In this document: positions 1-7,918 of the stretch, one piece after another | How positions within the stretch are numbered: position 1 is the first letter of the stretch | How the letters are laid out: every line of letters starts with the position of its first letter | Assembly: GCA_003231645.1 (NCBI GenBank) | Contig: QIIW01000153.1 | Location: 1-39,818 of the forward strand | Reading direction: 5' to 3' | Source: Acidimicrobiia bacterium | GTDB taxonomy: Bacteria > Actinomycetota > Acidimicrobiia > Acidimicrobiales > Aldehydirespiratoraceae | DNA: 39,818 bases | Translations under genes and position numbers: made by a program | The notes under the pieces: model-generated | What the model was told of the DNA's origin: nothing | What the model saw: the letters and a program-made list of their open reading frames with translations, nothing else | The model's database searches: none

Positions 1-1
1 G

Positions 2-385
2 CGACTCGACACGGCACCTGGCGCCTCCGATGTGTTCCTGTTCTTCGTCACGCTGGGCTTCGGGGTGGTGATGATCTACTGCGCCTGGCTGAGGCTCTCG
101 ACCGGAGCGTTCTGGTTCGTGCGTATGGAGATGCTGCAGGAGCTGTTCACCGGCCTCTACCGCGCCGGCCAGTATCCGGTGGGTATCCACCCGGGATGGC
201 TGCGGGCCGGGCTCACGTTCCTCGTGTCGATCGGTTTCGCGGTGACGGTCCCGTCGGAGTCGCTCACAAGTCGGCTGACCCTCGGCCGGGTCGCCGTGAT
301 GCTCGGTGTGTTCTTCACGTTGATCACGCTGACGCGACTGGTTTGGCAGCGTGGGATTCGCCGCTACGACGGGGCGAGCGCCTGA
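2..385 (+). CDS. ABC-2 family transporter permease, C-terminal part
   Basis: The reading frame is open from the first bases of the window, so the gene starts upstream and only about 127 residues are seen. The product is hydrophobic with two or three membrane segments: the first about residues 10-30, a second around the stretch that follows PGWLRAGL, and a last one before the end. The tail, a Trp-Gln-Arg-Gly-Ile-Arg-Arg-Tyr run ending in a short polar end, resembles the C-terminus of ABC-2 family permeases (the DUF990/PF06182 type), in which a final helix is followed by W-x-x-G-(I/L)-R-x-Y. If so it is the membrane half of an export ABC transporter whose ATPase would lie upstream, outside the window. 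Substrate cannot be read. The next gene is convergent and begins 6 nt after the stop. Confidence 0.6.
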   Translation, partial: RLDTAPGASDVFLFFVTLGFGVVMIYCAWLRLSTGAFWFVRMEMLQELFTGLYRAGQYPVGIHPGWLRAGLTFLVSIGFAVTVPSESLTSRLTLGRVAVMLGVFFTLITLTRLVWQRGIRRYDGASA

Positions 386-391
386 GAACAC

Positions 392-1261
392 TCAGCCGAG
401 TTCCACCCCGAGGCCGTCGCGCTCCGCGTTGCCCAGGGCAATTACGGCCGCGGCGACATCCTGTTCGGCGATGCCGACCGACTTGAACAACGTGAACGGC
501 TGGTCGCCCCGGGTCGCCCGTCCGGTGAGCAGGTCACCGACGTCGGCATCGGGGGACTTGGCGGCCTGGAGCAGGTCGCCGGCTTCTTCGGCCGCGGCGA
601 CCCGATCGTCGACCACCACGAACGCGGCGCGGGTGATCTCGAAGGGAATCTCGATCATCTCAGGGGTGTAGGCGCCAACCGCGTTGATGTGGGTACCGGG
701 ACGGACCGAATCTGCGCTGAACAACGGGGTGTGTGACGGGGTGGCCGACGAGACGATGTCGGCCACCCTTGCCGCGGCGTCGGGATCGAGTTCCACTTCG
801 CCGCCCACACGCTCGGCGCAGGCGGCCGCGGTGGCTTCACTTCGGCTCCAGACCAGCACGCGTTCGATGGGGCGGACGTGTCGGATGGCCGCTACCTGAT
901 CGGCGGCCATGGCCCCGCCACCGAACATGGTGAGCACCGACGCGTCGGCGGGTGCGAGAAGGTCGGTGAGCAGTCCGGGGGCTGCGGCGGTGCGAATCGA
1001 CGTGAGTGTAGGGCCGTCGACGAGCCCCAGCGGATGGCCGTCGGGCCCGAACACCACCACCACGCCGGCCGGGTCGCCCGGAACGGTCGACACCACCTTC
1101 ACACCGGTGTTGGCCCCGACCCGACCCGGCATGAACAACGACACGCCGAGCCTGGTACGGACCGTGCTCTCGCTGTCGTCCGCGAACGCGGTGCGCATGG
1201 CCTCGATCGCATCCGGCATCGGCAGGGCGACTCGTAGGGCGGCGGCGTCGAGGTATCGCAT
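392..1261 (-). CDS. Ornithine cyclodeaminase/mu-crystallin family reductase, probable delta1-pyrroline-2-carboxylate reductase
   Basis: 289 residues, shorter than typical ornithine cyclodeaminases (about 320-350) but with the family hallmarks: the substrate-side stretch TSIRTAA near residue 87, a Rossmann glycine motif GGGAMAADQ near 114, and a late FKSVGIAEQD motif near 262. Enzymes of this family include ornithine cyclodeaminase, ketimine reductases and delta1-pyrroline-2-carboxylate (Pyr2C) reductases. The gene lies downstream of, and in the same direction as, the two aconitase X subunits, with a 31-nt gap. In characterised bacteria AcnX dehydrates cis-3-hydroxy-L-proline to Pyr2C, and an OCD-family enzyme reduces Pyr2C to L-proline. 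That pairing is the basis for the specific call. The family assignment is solid; the substrate is inferred from context. Confidence 0.85.
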   Translation of the reverse strand: MRYLDAAALRVALPMPDAIEAMRTAFADDSESTVRTRLGVSLFMPGRVGANTGVKVVSTVPGDPAGVVVVFGPDGHPLGLVDGPTLTSIRTAAAPGLLTDLLAPADASVLTMFGGGAMAADQVAAIRHVRPIERVLVWSRSEATAAACAERVGGEVELDPDAAARVADIVSSATPSHTPLFSADSVRPGTHINAVGAYTPEMIEIPFEITRAAFVVVDDRVAAAEEAGDLLQAAKSPDADVGDLLTGRATRGDQPFTLFKSVGIAEQDVAAAVIALGNAERDGLGVELG

Positions 1262-1292
1262 TTCTGCAACCTACCCGTCGCTGGTCCCGGGG

Positions 1293-1733
1293 TCAGCCGC
1301 GCCGTTCGAAGCTCAGGGCGAGGTCTCCGTTGCCGGAGACCTCGACCCACGCCGCGTTGCTCAAGCGGGCGAACGTGGGCGGGTCGACGATCATCACGGG
1401 AATCGTGGTTTCGTAGAGCTCGTTGGCCACCACCGCGCCGATCACGATTATTTCGTCGATCTCGAAAAGCAGGATGGCGGCCGGCGCGGTACCGAGCCGG
1501 ATGGCCTCGACCAGAACCGAACTGGCCGAACTCGACCCGCGGCCGGCCCGCATCACCAGGATTCTGCCGGCCACGCTCCGGCCGCACTGGGGGTGGCGAT
1601 GGTCGACTATCAGGCCGGTTTCGGCGTCGAGCCCGCCCCAGAAGCTGAGCGGTTCGTCGAGCACCAACACCGGGCCCGCAGCCGCGGCCGGGATCAGGAT
1701 TTGCTCGGCTCGGTGGTGCTCGATCTCAGGCAT
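1293..1733 (-). CDS. Aconitase X small subunit (swivel domain, DUF126)
   Basis: 146 residues matching the aconitase X swivel domain. It has an early V-L-x-L-D-E-P-L-S-F-W-G-G-x-D segment, D-H-R-H-P-Q-x-G, and the diagnostic GRGSSSASSVLVEAI stretch (about residues 63-78), whose serine is an active-site residue in aconitase-superfamily swivel domains. Its ATG overlaps the end of the large-subunit gene by 8 nt, so the two are very probably translated together. In this two-gene arrangement the small subunit sits on the catalytic [Fe-S] subunit to close the active site. The likely reaction is dehydration of cis-3-hydroxy-L-proline. The archaeal paralogue acts on mevalonate 5-phosphate, which is less likely here because of the reductase gene downstream. 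Confidence 0.9.
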   Translation of the reverse strand: MPEIEHHRAEQILIPAAAAGPVLVLDEPLSFWGGLDAETGLIVDHRHPQCGRSVAGRILVMRAGRGSSSASSVLVEAIRLGTAPAAILLFEIDEIIVIGAVVANELYETTIPVMIVDPPTFARLSNAAWVEVSGNGDLALSFERRG

Positions 1734-2997
1734 CGGCCCACATTGATTCGTCGCGGGTCAACCGACCGGACACCGCCGTGGCCACGCACTCCCCGAGGTC
1801 CGCGAACACGACGTCGACACCGATGTTGCCGGGGGCGTAGTACGCCCATTTCGCCGAGTCGGTCATGACCGCCCCATCGACGTCGGCCAAGAGTGGGCTG
1901 ATGTAGGTACAGGTATCGGTGATGATCCGCACCCCGGCGTCGCCCAGCCGGTCGGCCCAGCCCCGCAGCGCTACCTCGGTGAGCACGTAGCGGCCGGTCG
2001 ACACGAGGAACTGCACCCCGGAAGCGACCCGTTGTGAGCCGATCAGATCCACCAAACGGGCAAATTCGCCGACCGAGTAGTGGGGCGTGCCCACACAGAT
2101 CGCTCCGACCCGGTCGGTGTCGGTTGCCGTCGTGAGTTGATCGCGCGCCCCACGAAGCTCGGCCGGTGTGACCAGGATTGTCTCCGTCGCATCCCGGCCC
2201 CCCAACGCGGCGTCGAGAGTGGGGGCCTCCGGCGTGCTGCCCACGGCATGGAACATCGCCACCGACCCCGATGATGCGGCCGCCGCTCCGATGGCCTTCA
2301 GCCGGTCCTCGCTCAGACCGTCCGCCAACCCGTCGATCACCGGAATCCGATTGCCGGTACGTCCCCCGATCAGATGGCCGAGGACCGGGAACAGCACATC
2401 GGCGTCGCGCAGACGGTCGGACACGCCGTGGAGGCGGAACACCGCCTCGCCCCGGCGGTTGTCGTCGAGATGCAGGCCCGCCGCGGGGGCCCGGCCGGTG
2501 ATGGCCGCGCAGATGTCGATGAAGTCTCCGTAGCGGTCGGTGCGGGCACCGAGCACGGAGTTGGCGAACACGATGGCGTTGGACTCGGCCCAGGCGACGT
2601 GTTCGCCGAACCCCGGACGTTGTTCGAGTTGGTAGGGGGCACACGTCCACGTGGGAAGACATCCCATCTCCTCGTAGCGTTCCGTGAGCCGGCGAGCCAG
2701 GCGAGCGGTTTCAGGATCACCCCGGTAGAGGTCGGGGTGGCGCAGGTCGAGCGACGCCACGTTGAGGGTCGTGGGCACCCTTACCGCCGCCCCGGCATCG
2801 ACGAGTCGTTCGGCAAAATCGAGGCCGGAGCGCCCGTGGTAGAGGCACGAGTCGATGTGCGCCCCAGTTATGTCGAGCAACCTGTGGGCCCCGATCGCCT
2901 CGGCCACCTGCACGATCACGCGTGTGGCGAGCCGGTACGCCGGGCCGAGTTCGCCGGCGAGCGCGGCCCGGTCGGAGTCGTCGAGAACGAGGGTCAC
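1726..2997 (-). CDS. Aconitase X large (catalytic) subunit, probable cis-3-hydroxy-L-proline dehydratase
   Basis: 423 residues of the aconitase X catalytic family (DUF521). Visible hallmarks are ITGAHIDSCLYHG near residue 45, a Cys-rich M-G-C-L-P-T-W-T-C-A-P-Y-Q motif, A-W-A-E-S-N-A-I-V-F-A-N-S-V-L-G-A-R-T-x-R-Y-G-D with the substrate-binding Ser/Arg pattern, a T-P-H-Y-S motif, and D-T-C-T-Y-I-S-P near the end. These cysteines are candidates for the Fe-S ligands. The reading frame is open further upstream, but I choose GTG 2997 because the recognisable N-terminus (T-L-V-L-D-D) begins there and the divergent gene starts at 3023. It is first in a leftward operon with the small subunit and the OCD-like reductase. 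The two divergent promoters must share the roughly 25-nt gap or overlap coding sequence. Confidence 0.9.
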   Translation of the reverse strand: MTLVLDDSDRAALAGELGPAYRLATRVIVQVAEAIGAHRLLDITGAHIDSCLYHGRSGLDFAERLVDAGAAVRVPTTLNVASLDLRHPDLYRGDPETARLARRLTERYEEMGCLPTWTCAPYQLEQRPGFGEHVAWAESNAIVFANSVLGARTDRYGDFIDICAAITGRAPAAGLHLDDNRRGEAVFRLHGVSDRLRDADVLFPVLGHLIGGRTGNRIPVIDGLADGLSEDRLKAIGAAAASSGSVAMFHAVGSTPEAPTLDAALGGRDATETILVTPAELRGARDQLTTATDTDRVGAICVGTPHYSVGEFARLVDLIGSQRVASGVQFLVSTGRYVLTEVALRGWADRLGDAGVRIITDTCTYISPLLADVDGAVMTDSAKWAYYAPGNIGVDVVFADLGECVATAVSGRLTRDESMWADA

Positions 2998-3022
2998 CGG
3001 GCGAACCGTAGTATGAGCAGCC

Positions 3023-4261
3023 GTGGACCAGAGAGGCGACGAAGCCAAGCTCCGGCAAATCGCCGATGAGCTCACCGACCGGCTGACGGAGGCCCTGCCT
3101 TCGTGGTTGGAGGACATCGCCCTCCAGCGGGTGGAGGAAGGCGGTCTGCCGGTCGACGAGACGCTGCGCCGGCGGATCGGCGACTGTGCCCGAGTGGTGT
3201 GCGAGGAGCTGAGCCCACGGGTTCGCTCGGTGATCACCGCCGATGTCGACCTCGCGGCCGGCAGCCCTCTCGCCGTGTTGCGCGACGGCCTCGGACCCAT
3301 GGACGTGTTGCTCGACGAACTCGGTCTGCCGGCACCGGCTCGGGACCGGATGGCAACCGAGATTTTCCCCGGCGACACCTACGACCTGGGACCGGCGTCG
3401 TTCGCCGATATCCACCGTGATCTCCGTGACGTCGGCATCGCCTGGGGAGCGGCTCGGGCCCATGTCCACCGGCAGAGACACGGCGAGGGCGGCGTTGCTG
3501 CGGCCGGGGCCGTGCCGGGACGACCCCCGTTCGACCGGGTTCTCGCCTCCGTCGTCGACGTTGAGGGCTGGATGACCGACGACCAGGCCCGTCTTCTCTA
3601 CGACCGTGCCGCCGAACTCGAGCCCGGTGGACGCATGGTCGAGATCGGAAGCTTCCGGGGCCGATCGATCATCGTTGTGGCCCGGGCCGCCGATGCCGGG
3701 GTGGAGATCGTGGCGATCGATCCCCATGGTGGCGGCGACCGTGGCCCCCGCGAGATAGCCCCCGATGGGACAAGAGGTGACGAGGACCATGCGGTGTTCA
3801 TGGGCAACCTCGTCGACGCCGGGGTGATCGACCGGGTCAGCCACGTTCGAAAGATGTCCGACGATGCCCACGGTGACGTGGCCGGCGGCGTCGACATGCT
3901 CTACATCGACGGGGCCCACCGGTTCGGTCCGGCGCGTGCCGACATCGTCGCGTGGGGAAACCGGGTTCGCCCCGGTGGCACCATGCTGATCCACGACTCG
4001 TTCAGTTCGATCGGGGTCACGCTCGCCCTCGTCACCACCACTTTCTTCGGTCGAAGTTGGCGATACGTCGGTCGGGCCCGGTCGATGGCCGAATTCCGCC
4101 GCGCCGAACTCGACCCGAAGGCCCGGATCGTGAACGGGCTGCGTCAGGTCGGTCAGGTTCCGTGGTTTGTCCGAAATGTGATCATCAAGGTGCTCATCAC
4201 ACTGAAGCTCACCCCGCTCACGCGGGTTCTCGGGCACCGCGGATCGGACTGGCCCTACTGA
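3023..4261 (+). CDS. Class I SAM-dependent methyltransferase with a helical N-terminal extension
   Basis: 412 residues. The C-terminal half, from about residue 190, is a Methyltransf_24-type Rossmann domain. Motif I is MVEIGSFRGRS at residues 205-215, then an acidic V-A-I-D-P-H-G-G strand end, D-M-L-Y-I-D-G-A-H-R-F (motif IV region) and G-G-T-M-L-I-H-D-S-F. Such enzymes are often found with sugar-modifying or cell-surface gene sets. Residues 1-190 are helical, charged and not recognised by me, with a few W/L-rich segments. The C-terminus ends in a basic, hydrophobic helix (W-F-V-R-N-V-I-I-K-V-L-I), which could contact membrane. The start is GTG; the ATG at 3013 is out of frame. The gene is divergent from the aconitase X operon and followed by amt after a 140-nt regulatory gap. 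A second related methyltransferase lies at 14564. Confidence 0.75.
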   Translation: MDQRGDEAKLRQIADELTDRLTEALPSWLEDIALQRVEEGGLPVDETLRRRIGDCARVVCEELSPRVRSVITADVDLAAGSPLAVLRDGLGPMDVLLDELGLPAPARDRMATEIFPGDTYDLGPASFADIHRDLRDVGIAWGAARAHVHRQRHGEGGVAAAGAVPGRPPFDRVLASVVDVEGWMTDDQARLLYDRAAELEPGGRMVEIGSFRGRSIIVVARAADAGVEIVAIDPHGGGDRGPREIAPDGTRGDEDHAVFMGNLVDAGVIDRVSHVRKMSDDAHGDVAGGVDMLYIDGAHRFGPARADIVAWGNRVRPGGTMLIHDSFSSIGVTLALVTTTFFGRSWRYVGRARSMAEFRRAELDPKARIVNGLRQVGQVPWFVRNVIIKVLITLKLTPLTRVLGHRGSDWPY

Positions 4262-4274
4262 CCCCAATCAATCG

Positions 4275-4349
4275 GTGACCACCTGGTCGGGTCACGAAAC
4301 AGACGGGTCAGCCGGCGGAAACATCCCGGAAACAAGCGGTACCTAATCT
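4275..4349 (+). promoter_or_regulatory. GlnR-like operator and promoter upstream of amt
   Basis: Four 5-mers lie exactly 11 nt apart, each separated by 6 nt: GAAAC at 4296-4300, GTCAG at 4307-4311, GAAAC at 4318-4322 and GAAAC at 4329-4333. This closely matches the actinobacterial GlnR consensus of alternating GTnAC and GAAAC half-sites with 6-nt spacers, with GTCAG one base off GTCAC. Extra GTGAC (4275) and GTCAC (4291) copies sit beside it. A TANNNT-type -10 candidate, TAATCT, is at 4344-4349, about 53 nt before the amt start. GlnR activates amt under nitrogen limitation in Streptomyces and mycobacteria. The match is read by eye only. Confidence 0.5.
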
Positions 4350-4401
4350 GCGTCCGTTCGTACGGGGTCGTGGAACGCGGCGGCCGGGAGGGAGTGGATC
4401 G

Positions 4402-5613
4402 ATGGCATCGGGAGACGTCGCGTGGATGCTCGTGGCCACCGCTCTGGTGGTCTTCATGGTCCCGGGCCTGGCCCTGTTCTACGGGGGTATGACCAGGTCG
4501 AAGAATGTCCTGAACATGGTGATGATGAACCTCTACTGTGCCGGCGCGGTCACGATGTCATGGGTCATCGTTGGCTACAGCATCGGCAATGTCGGGGACC
4601 GCGGGTTCGTCGGCTCACTCGACGCCGTCGGGCTCCGTGGCATCAAGTCGACCCAGGACATCATCAATGTCGCTTTCTTCATGGCGTTCGCGGTGATCAC
4701 CCCGGCCCTGATCTCGGGTGCGGTCGCCGACCGCATGAAGTTCTCGGCCTGGGTCGTGTTCGTGCCGGTCTGGTCGCTGCTCGTCTACTCCCCGATCACG
4801 TTCTGGGTCTACTCGGGTTGGATGGAGAAGTGGGGGGTCCTCGACTTCGCGGGAGGTACAGCCATCCACATCAACGCCGGTGTCGCCTCCCTCGCGTTGG
4901 TGATCGTGCTCGGAAAACGTCTCGGGTGGCCACGTGAGGCCATGCCACCGCACAACACCGTTCTCGTGGTGATCGGCGCGGGGATCCTCTGGTTCGGCTG
5001 GTTCGGATTCAACGCCGGTTCGGCCGGAGCCGCCAACGAGCAGGCGGCCCGGGCCCTCCTCAACACGTTCATCGCGGGTGGGGCGGGGATGCTCGGCTGG
5101 TTGGCCATCGAGAAGTACCGCGACGGCCACCCCACCACCCTCGGTGCGGCCTCCGGCGTGGTCGCCGCTCTGGTGGCCATCACGCCGGCCGCCGGCTACG
5201 TCGGCGGGCTGGCTCCGATCGTGTTCGGGGTCGCGGCCGGGGTGCTCTGCTATCTCGCCATCCAACTCAAGCACCGCTTGCGCTACGACGACAGTCTCGA
5301 CGTGGTGGGCATTCACATGGTGGGTGGCATCATCGGCGGCTTGCTGCTCGGTCTGCTCGCCGACACCAACACCTTCTCGGCCGCGTTCGGGGCCGACTTC
5401 AAGCAGGGGGCCCTCATGGGTGGTGGATGGGGCGGTGGGGCCCTCATATGGGATCAGAGCGTCTCGATCGGCACGGTGCTGATCTACTCCTTCAGCGTCA
5501 CGTTCGCGATTGCCAAGGTCCTCGACGCCACCATCGGCATCAGGGTTGACGCCGACGACGAGCGGATCGGGCTCGACCAGACCCAGCACGCGGAGTCGGC
5601 ATACGTAGAGTGA
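4402..5613 (+). CDS. amt: Ammonium transporter (Amt/MEP/Rh family)
   Basis: 403 residues with about 11 membrane segments, the normal size for bacterial AmtB. The N-terminus carries the family signature ending in V-P-G-L-A-L-F-Y-G-G-M-T-R-S-K-N. The pore twin histidines are visible in GGTAIHINAG and in GIHMVGGIIGG, and the Asp before the first of these lies in L-D-F-A-G-G-T. It forms a trimeric inner-membrane channel for NH4+/NH3. A GGGAGGGAG ribosome-binding stretch lies about 7 nt before the ATG. glnD follows after 4 nt, so they should be co-transcribed under the upstream GlnR-like box. The usual third partner, a glnK gene for PII, is absent between them; the PII protein that would gate this channel must be encoded elsewhere. 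Confidence 0.97.
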   Translation: MASGDVAWMLVATALVVFMVPGLALFYGGMTRSKNVLNMVMMNLYCAGAVTMSWVIVGYSIGNVGDRGFVGSLDAVGLRGIKSTQDIINVAFFMAFAVITPALISGAVADRMKFSAWVVFVPVWSLLVYSPITFWVYSGWMEKWGVLDFAGGTAIHINAGVASLALVIVLGKRLGWPREAMPPHNTVLVVIGAGILWFGWFGFNAGSAGAANEQAARALLNTFIAGGAGMLGWLAIEKYRDGHPTTLGAASGVVAALVAITPAAGYVGGLAPIVFGVAAGVLCYLAIQLKHRLRYDDSLDVVGIHMVGGIIGGLLLGLLADTNTFSAAFGADFKQGALMGGGWGGGALIWDQSVSIGTVLIYSFSVTFAIAKVLDATIGIRVDADDERIGLDQTQHAESAYVE

Positions 5614-5617
5614 CGTC

Positions 5618-7909
5618 ATGACTGCCGGTCCGGCCACCGCGCCGCTGCTCGACGATCCGTCGCTCGTGGGCACGGGACTCTCGGCCGCGTGGACGGCCGC
5701 GGTCGACGAGTGGCTGAGCGCGATCGTTGCCGGGGCCGACGAGGTCGAGGGTGTCGCCCTCGCCGCGGTGGGTGGATACGGCCGCGGCGAACTGAGCCCG
5801 TGCAGCGACCTCGACCTCCTGCTCATTCACAACGGATCCGGCGCGGTGGCCGAGGTGGCCGAACGTGTCTGGTATCCGGTCTGGGATTCCGGGATGAAAC
5901 TCGGACACGCGGTGCGCACCATCGACGAGGCACTCGATCTGGCAGCCTCCGATCTCAACACGGCCACCTCGTTGCTCGACATGCGATGGCTGGGCGGTGA
6001 TCACCGAATACTGGCCGAACTGGCGGAAAGAGCCGAACGGCAGTGGGTCGACCGTGCCGACCTGATGTTGCCGATGATCGCCGAGTCGGCCCGCGAACGC
6101 CACGCCCGGTTCGGCGAGGTCGCGTTCCTGCTCGAACCAGATCTCAAGGTCTCGCGTGGTGGCCTACGCGACGTCCACTCACTGAGGTGGATGCATCGTG
6201 CCGATCCTTCGCTGCTCGCGGCCAGCGAGAGCGCGGGTCTGACCGGTCCCCACCACACCCTGCTCGCCGCTCGCGTCGAACTGCACCGTCGTGTGGGCCG
6301 GCCCAACGACGTGCTTCTGTTGCAGGAGCAGGATGAGGTCGCCCCGGCGCTCGGCTACCGCGACGCAGATGAACTGATGGCCGATGTCGCCGCGGCCGGC
6401 CGGTCCGTTGCGTGGATCGAGGACGCCGTACTGCACCGAGTCCACGTCCGCGGCGGTCGCCGCCGATTCCGCAGCAAGCCGGTCAGGTACGGGCACGGTA
6501 TCGAGGTCCTCGACGACACGCTCAATCTGACCGACGACGCCGAGATCGCCAACGATCCGGTGCTGCCCCTGCGGGTCGCCCTGGTGGCCGCCCGTCAGGA
6601 CGCCTTCGTGAGGCGCGACGTGCTTGACCGTCTGGCCGATCAGAGCCCCACCCTCCCTGATCCGTGGCCCGACGAGGCACGCGAGGTGTTCGTCGACCTG
6701 TTGCTCACGGGTGGCGACGCCATTCGTGTGCTCGAGGCTCTCGATCAGGTCGACCTGATCACCCGGATATTTCCTGAATGGGCCCCCAATCGCAGTCGTC
6801 CTCAGCGCAACGCCTATCACCGGTTCACCGTCGACCGACACCTGTTCGAGACCGCCGCGGAGGCCGCGACCATCGCCGACCGGGTCGAACGCCCCGATCT
6901 GCTGGTGCTCGGCGCGTTGTTCCACGACATCGGCAAGGGCTATCCGGGCGACCACAGCATCGTCGGCACCGAGTTGGTCCGGCGTATCGGCCGGCGCATG
7001 GGCTACCCGCCCTCCGACATCGAGGTTCTGGCATCGCTCGTGCGGCATCACCTGCTGCTGCCCGACGTGGCGTCGCGCCGTGATGTCCACGATCCGGGCA
7101 CCATCAGGTTCGTGGTCGAACAGGCCGGTTCGATCACCGCGATCGAACTGCTCGCCGCCCTCACCGAAGCCGACTCGATCGCCACCGGTCCGGCGGCCTG
7201 GGGATCGTGGAAGTCGGAGTTGGTTCAGGAGCTGGCCCACCGCAGCTGCCGGTTTCTGCGTGAGGGCGACCCCGGCGAGCCGGCAGAGATCTTTCCCACC
7301 GAACGGCATCTCGAACTCCTCGCCGCCGGCAGGGTCGTGGTTTCGGTCGACGGCCACGAACTCACCACCGTCACCTTCGACCGACCGGGAATGTTCGCTC
7401 GCGTGTCGGGCGCGTTGGCCCTCAATGGCGTCGAGATCCTCGGGGGCAACGTTCATACTGCCGACGGCATGGCGATACAGGTGATGCGCCTCGGCGGCGG
7501 TGTCGGCCTCGAGGAACGGCCGGAGCGCATGATCCGCGATGTCGAGGCGGCGCTGGCCGGCCGGATCGCCCTGCGGGCCAGGTTGCTGCAGCGAGCCCGA
7601 ACCTACCGTTTCCAGCGGATCACCACCGCCCGTCCGGCGGTCCCGTTGGTCGTGTTTGACAACGAGACATCCACCGTCGCCACCGTCGTCGAGGTCCGCG
7701 CCCCCGATTCGATCGGCCTGCTCTACCGGGTGACGCGTGCCTTGGCCGACCTCGATCTCGACATCCGGCGCGCCAAGGTCCAGACTCTGGGCGACGACGT
7801 GGTCGACACCTTCTACGTCAGCCCACCCGAGGGCGGCAAGGTCCTCGACCGCGATTACCTGGCCGAAATCGAGCTTGCCGTCATGACCGCCATCGGTGCC
7901 GATGCCTAG
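5618..7909 (+). CDS. glnD: [Protein-PII] uridylyltransferase/uridylyl-removing enzyme GlnD
   Basis: 763 residues, slightly shorter than the mycobacterial homologue (about 800) and E. coli GlnD (890). Domain order is canonical. The nucleotidyltransferase domain has GGYGRGELSPCSDLDLL at residues 52-68, with D64 and D66 as the metal-binding pair. A helical GlnD-type middle domain follows. The HD domain has the sequence F-H-D-I-G-K-G with H436/D437, for removal of the nucleotide. Two C-terminal ACT domains begin near residues 585 (D-R-P-G-M-F-A-R-V-S-G-A-L) and 690 (D-S-I-G-L-L-Y-R-V-T-R-A-L) and sense glutamine. The enzyme modifies PII according to nitrogen status; in many actinobacteria it adenylylates rather than uridylylates GlnK. 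It starts 4 nt after amt. No sign of truncation. Confidence 0.95.
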   Translation: MTAGPATAPLLDDPSLVGTGLSAAWTAAVDEWLSAIVAGADEVEGVALAAVGGYGRGELSPCSDLDLLLIHNGSGAVAEVAERVWYPVWDSGMKLGHAVRTIDEALDLAASDLNTATSLLDMRWLGGDHRILAELAERAERQWVDRADLMLPMIAESARERHARFGEVAFLLEPDLKVSRGGLRDVHSLRWMHRADPSLLAASESAGLTGPHHTLLAARVELHRRVGRPNDVLLLQEQDEVAPALGYRDADELMADVAAAGRSVAWIEDAVLHRVHVRGGRRRFRSKPVRYGHGIEVLDDTLNLTDDAEIANDPVLPLRVALVAARQDAFVRRDVLDRLADQSPTLPDPWPDEAREVFVDLLLTGGDAIRVLEALDQVDLITRIFPEWAPNRSRPQRNAYHRFTVDRHLFETAAEAATIADRVERPDLLVLGALFHDIGKGYPGDHSIVGTELVRRIGRRMGYPPSDIEVLASLVRHHLLLPDVASRRDVHDPGTIRFVVEQAGSITAIELLAALTEADSIATGPAAWGSWKSELVQELAHRSCRFLREGDPGEPAEIFPTERHLELLAAGRVVVSVDGHELTTVTFDRPGMFARVSGALALNGVEILGGNVHTADGMAIQVMRLGGGVGLEERPERMIRDVEAALAGRIALRARLLQRARTYRFQRITTARPAVPLVVFDNETSTVATVVEVRAPDSIGLLYRVTRALADLDLDIRRAKVQTLGDDVVDTFYVSPPEGGKVLDRDYLAEIELAVMTAIGADA

Positions 7910-7918
7910 GGTGCGGCT

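Noticed and set aside
2717..4267. Long minus-strand open frame opposite the methyltransferase gene
   Set aside because: The plus-strand methyltransferase motifs are clear, and the antisense product is low-complexity and charged with no family features.
4615..5826. Long minus-strand open frame opposite amt
   Set aside because: It is antisense to a clear amt gene, rich in Arg, His, Asp and Gly as expected from reading GC-rich codons backwards, and has no recognisable motif or ribosome-binding site.
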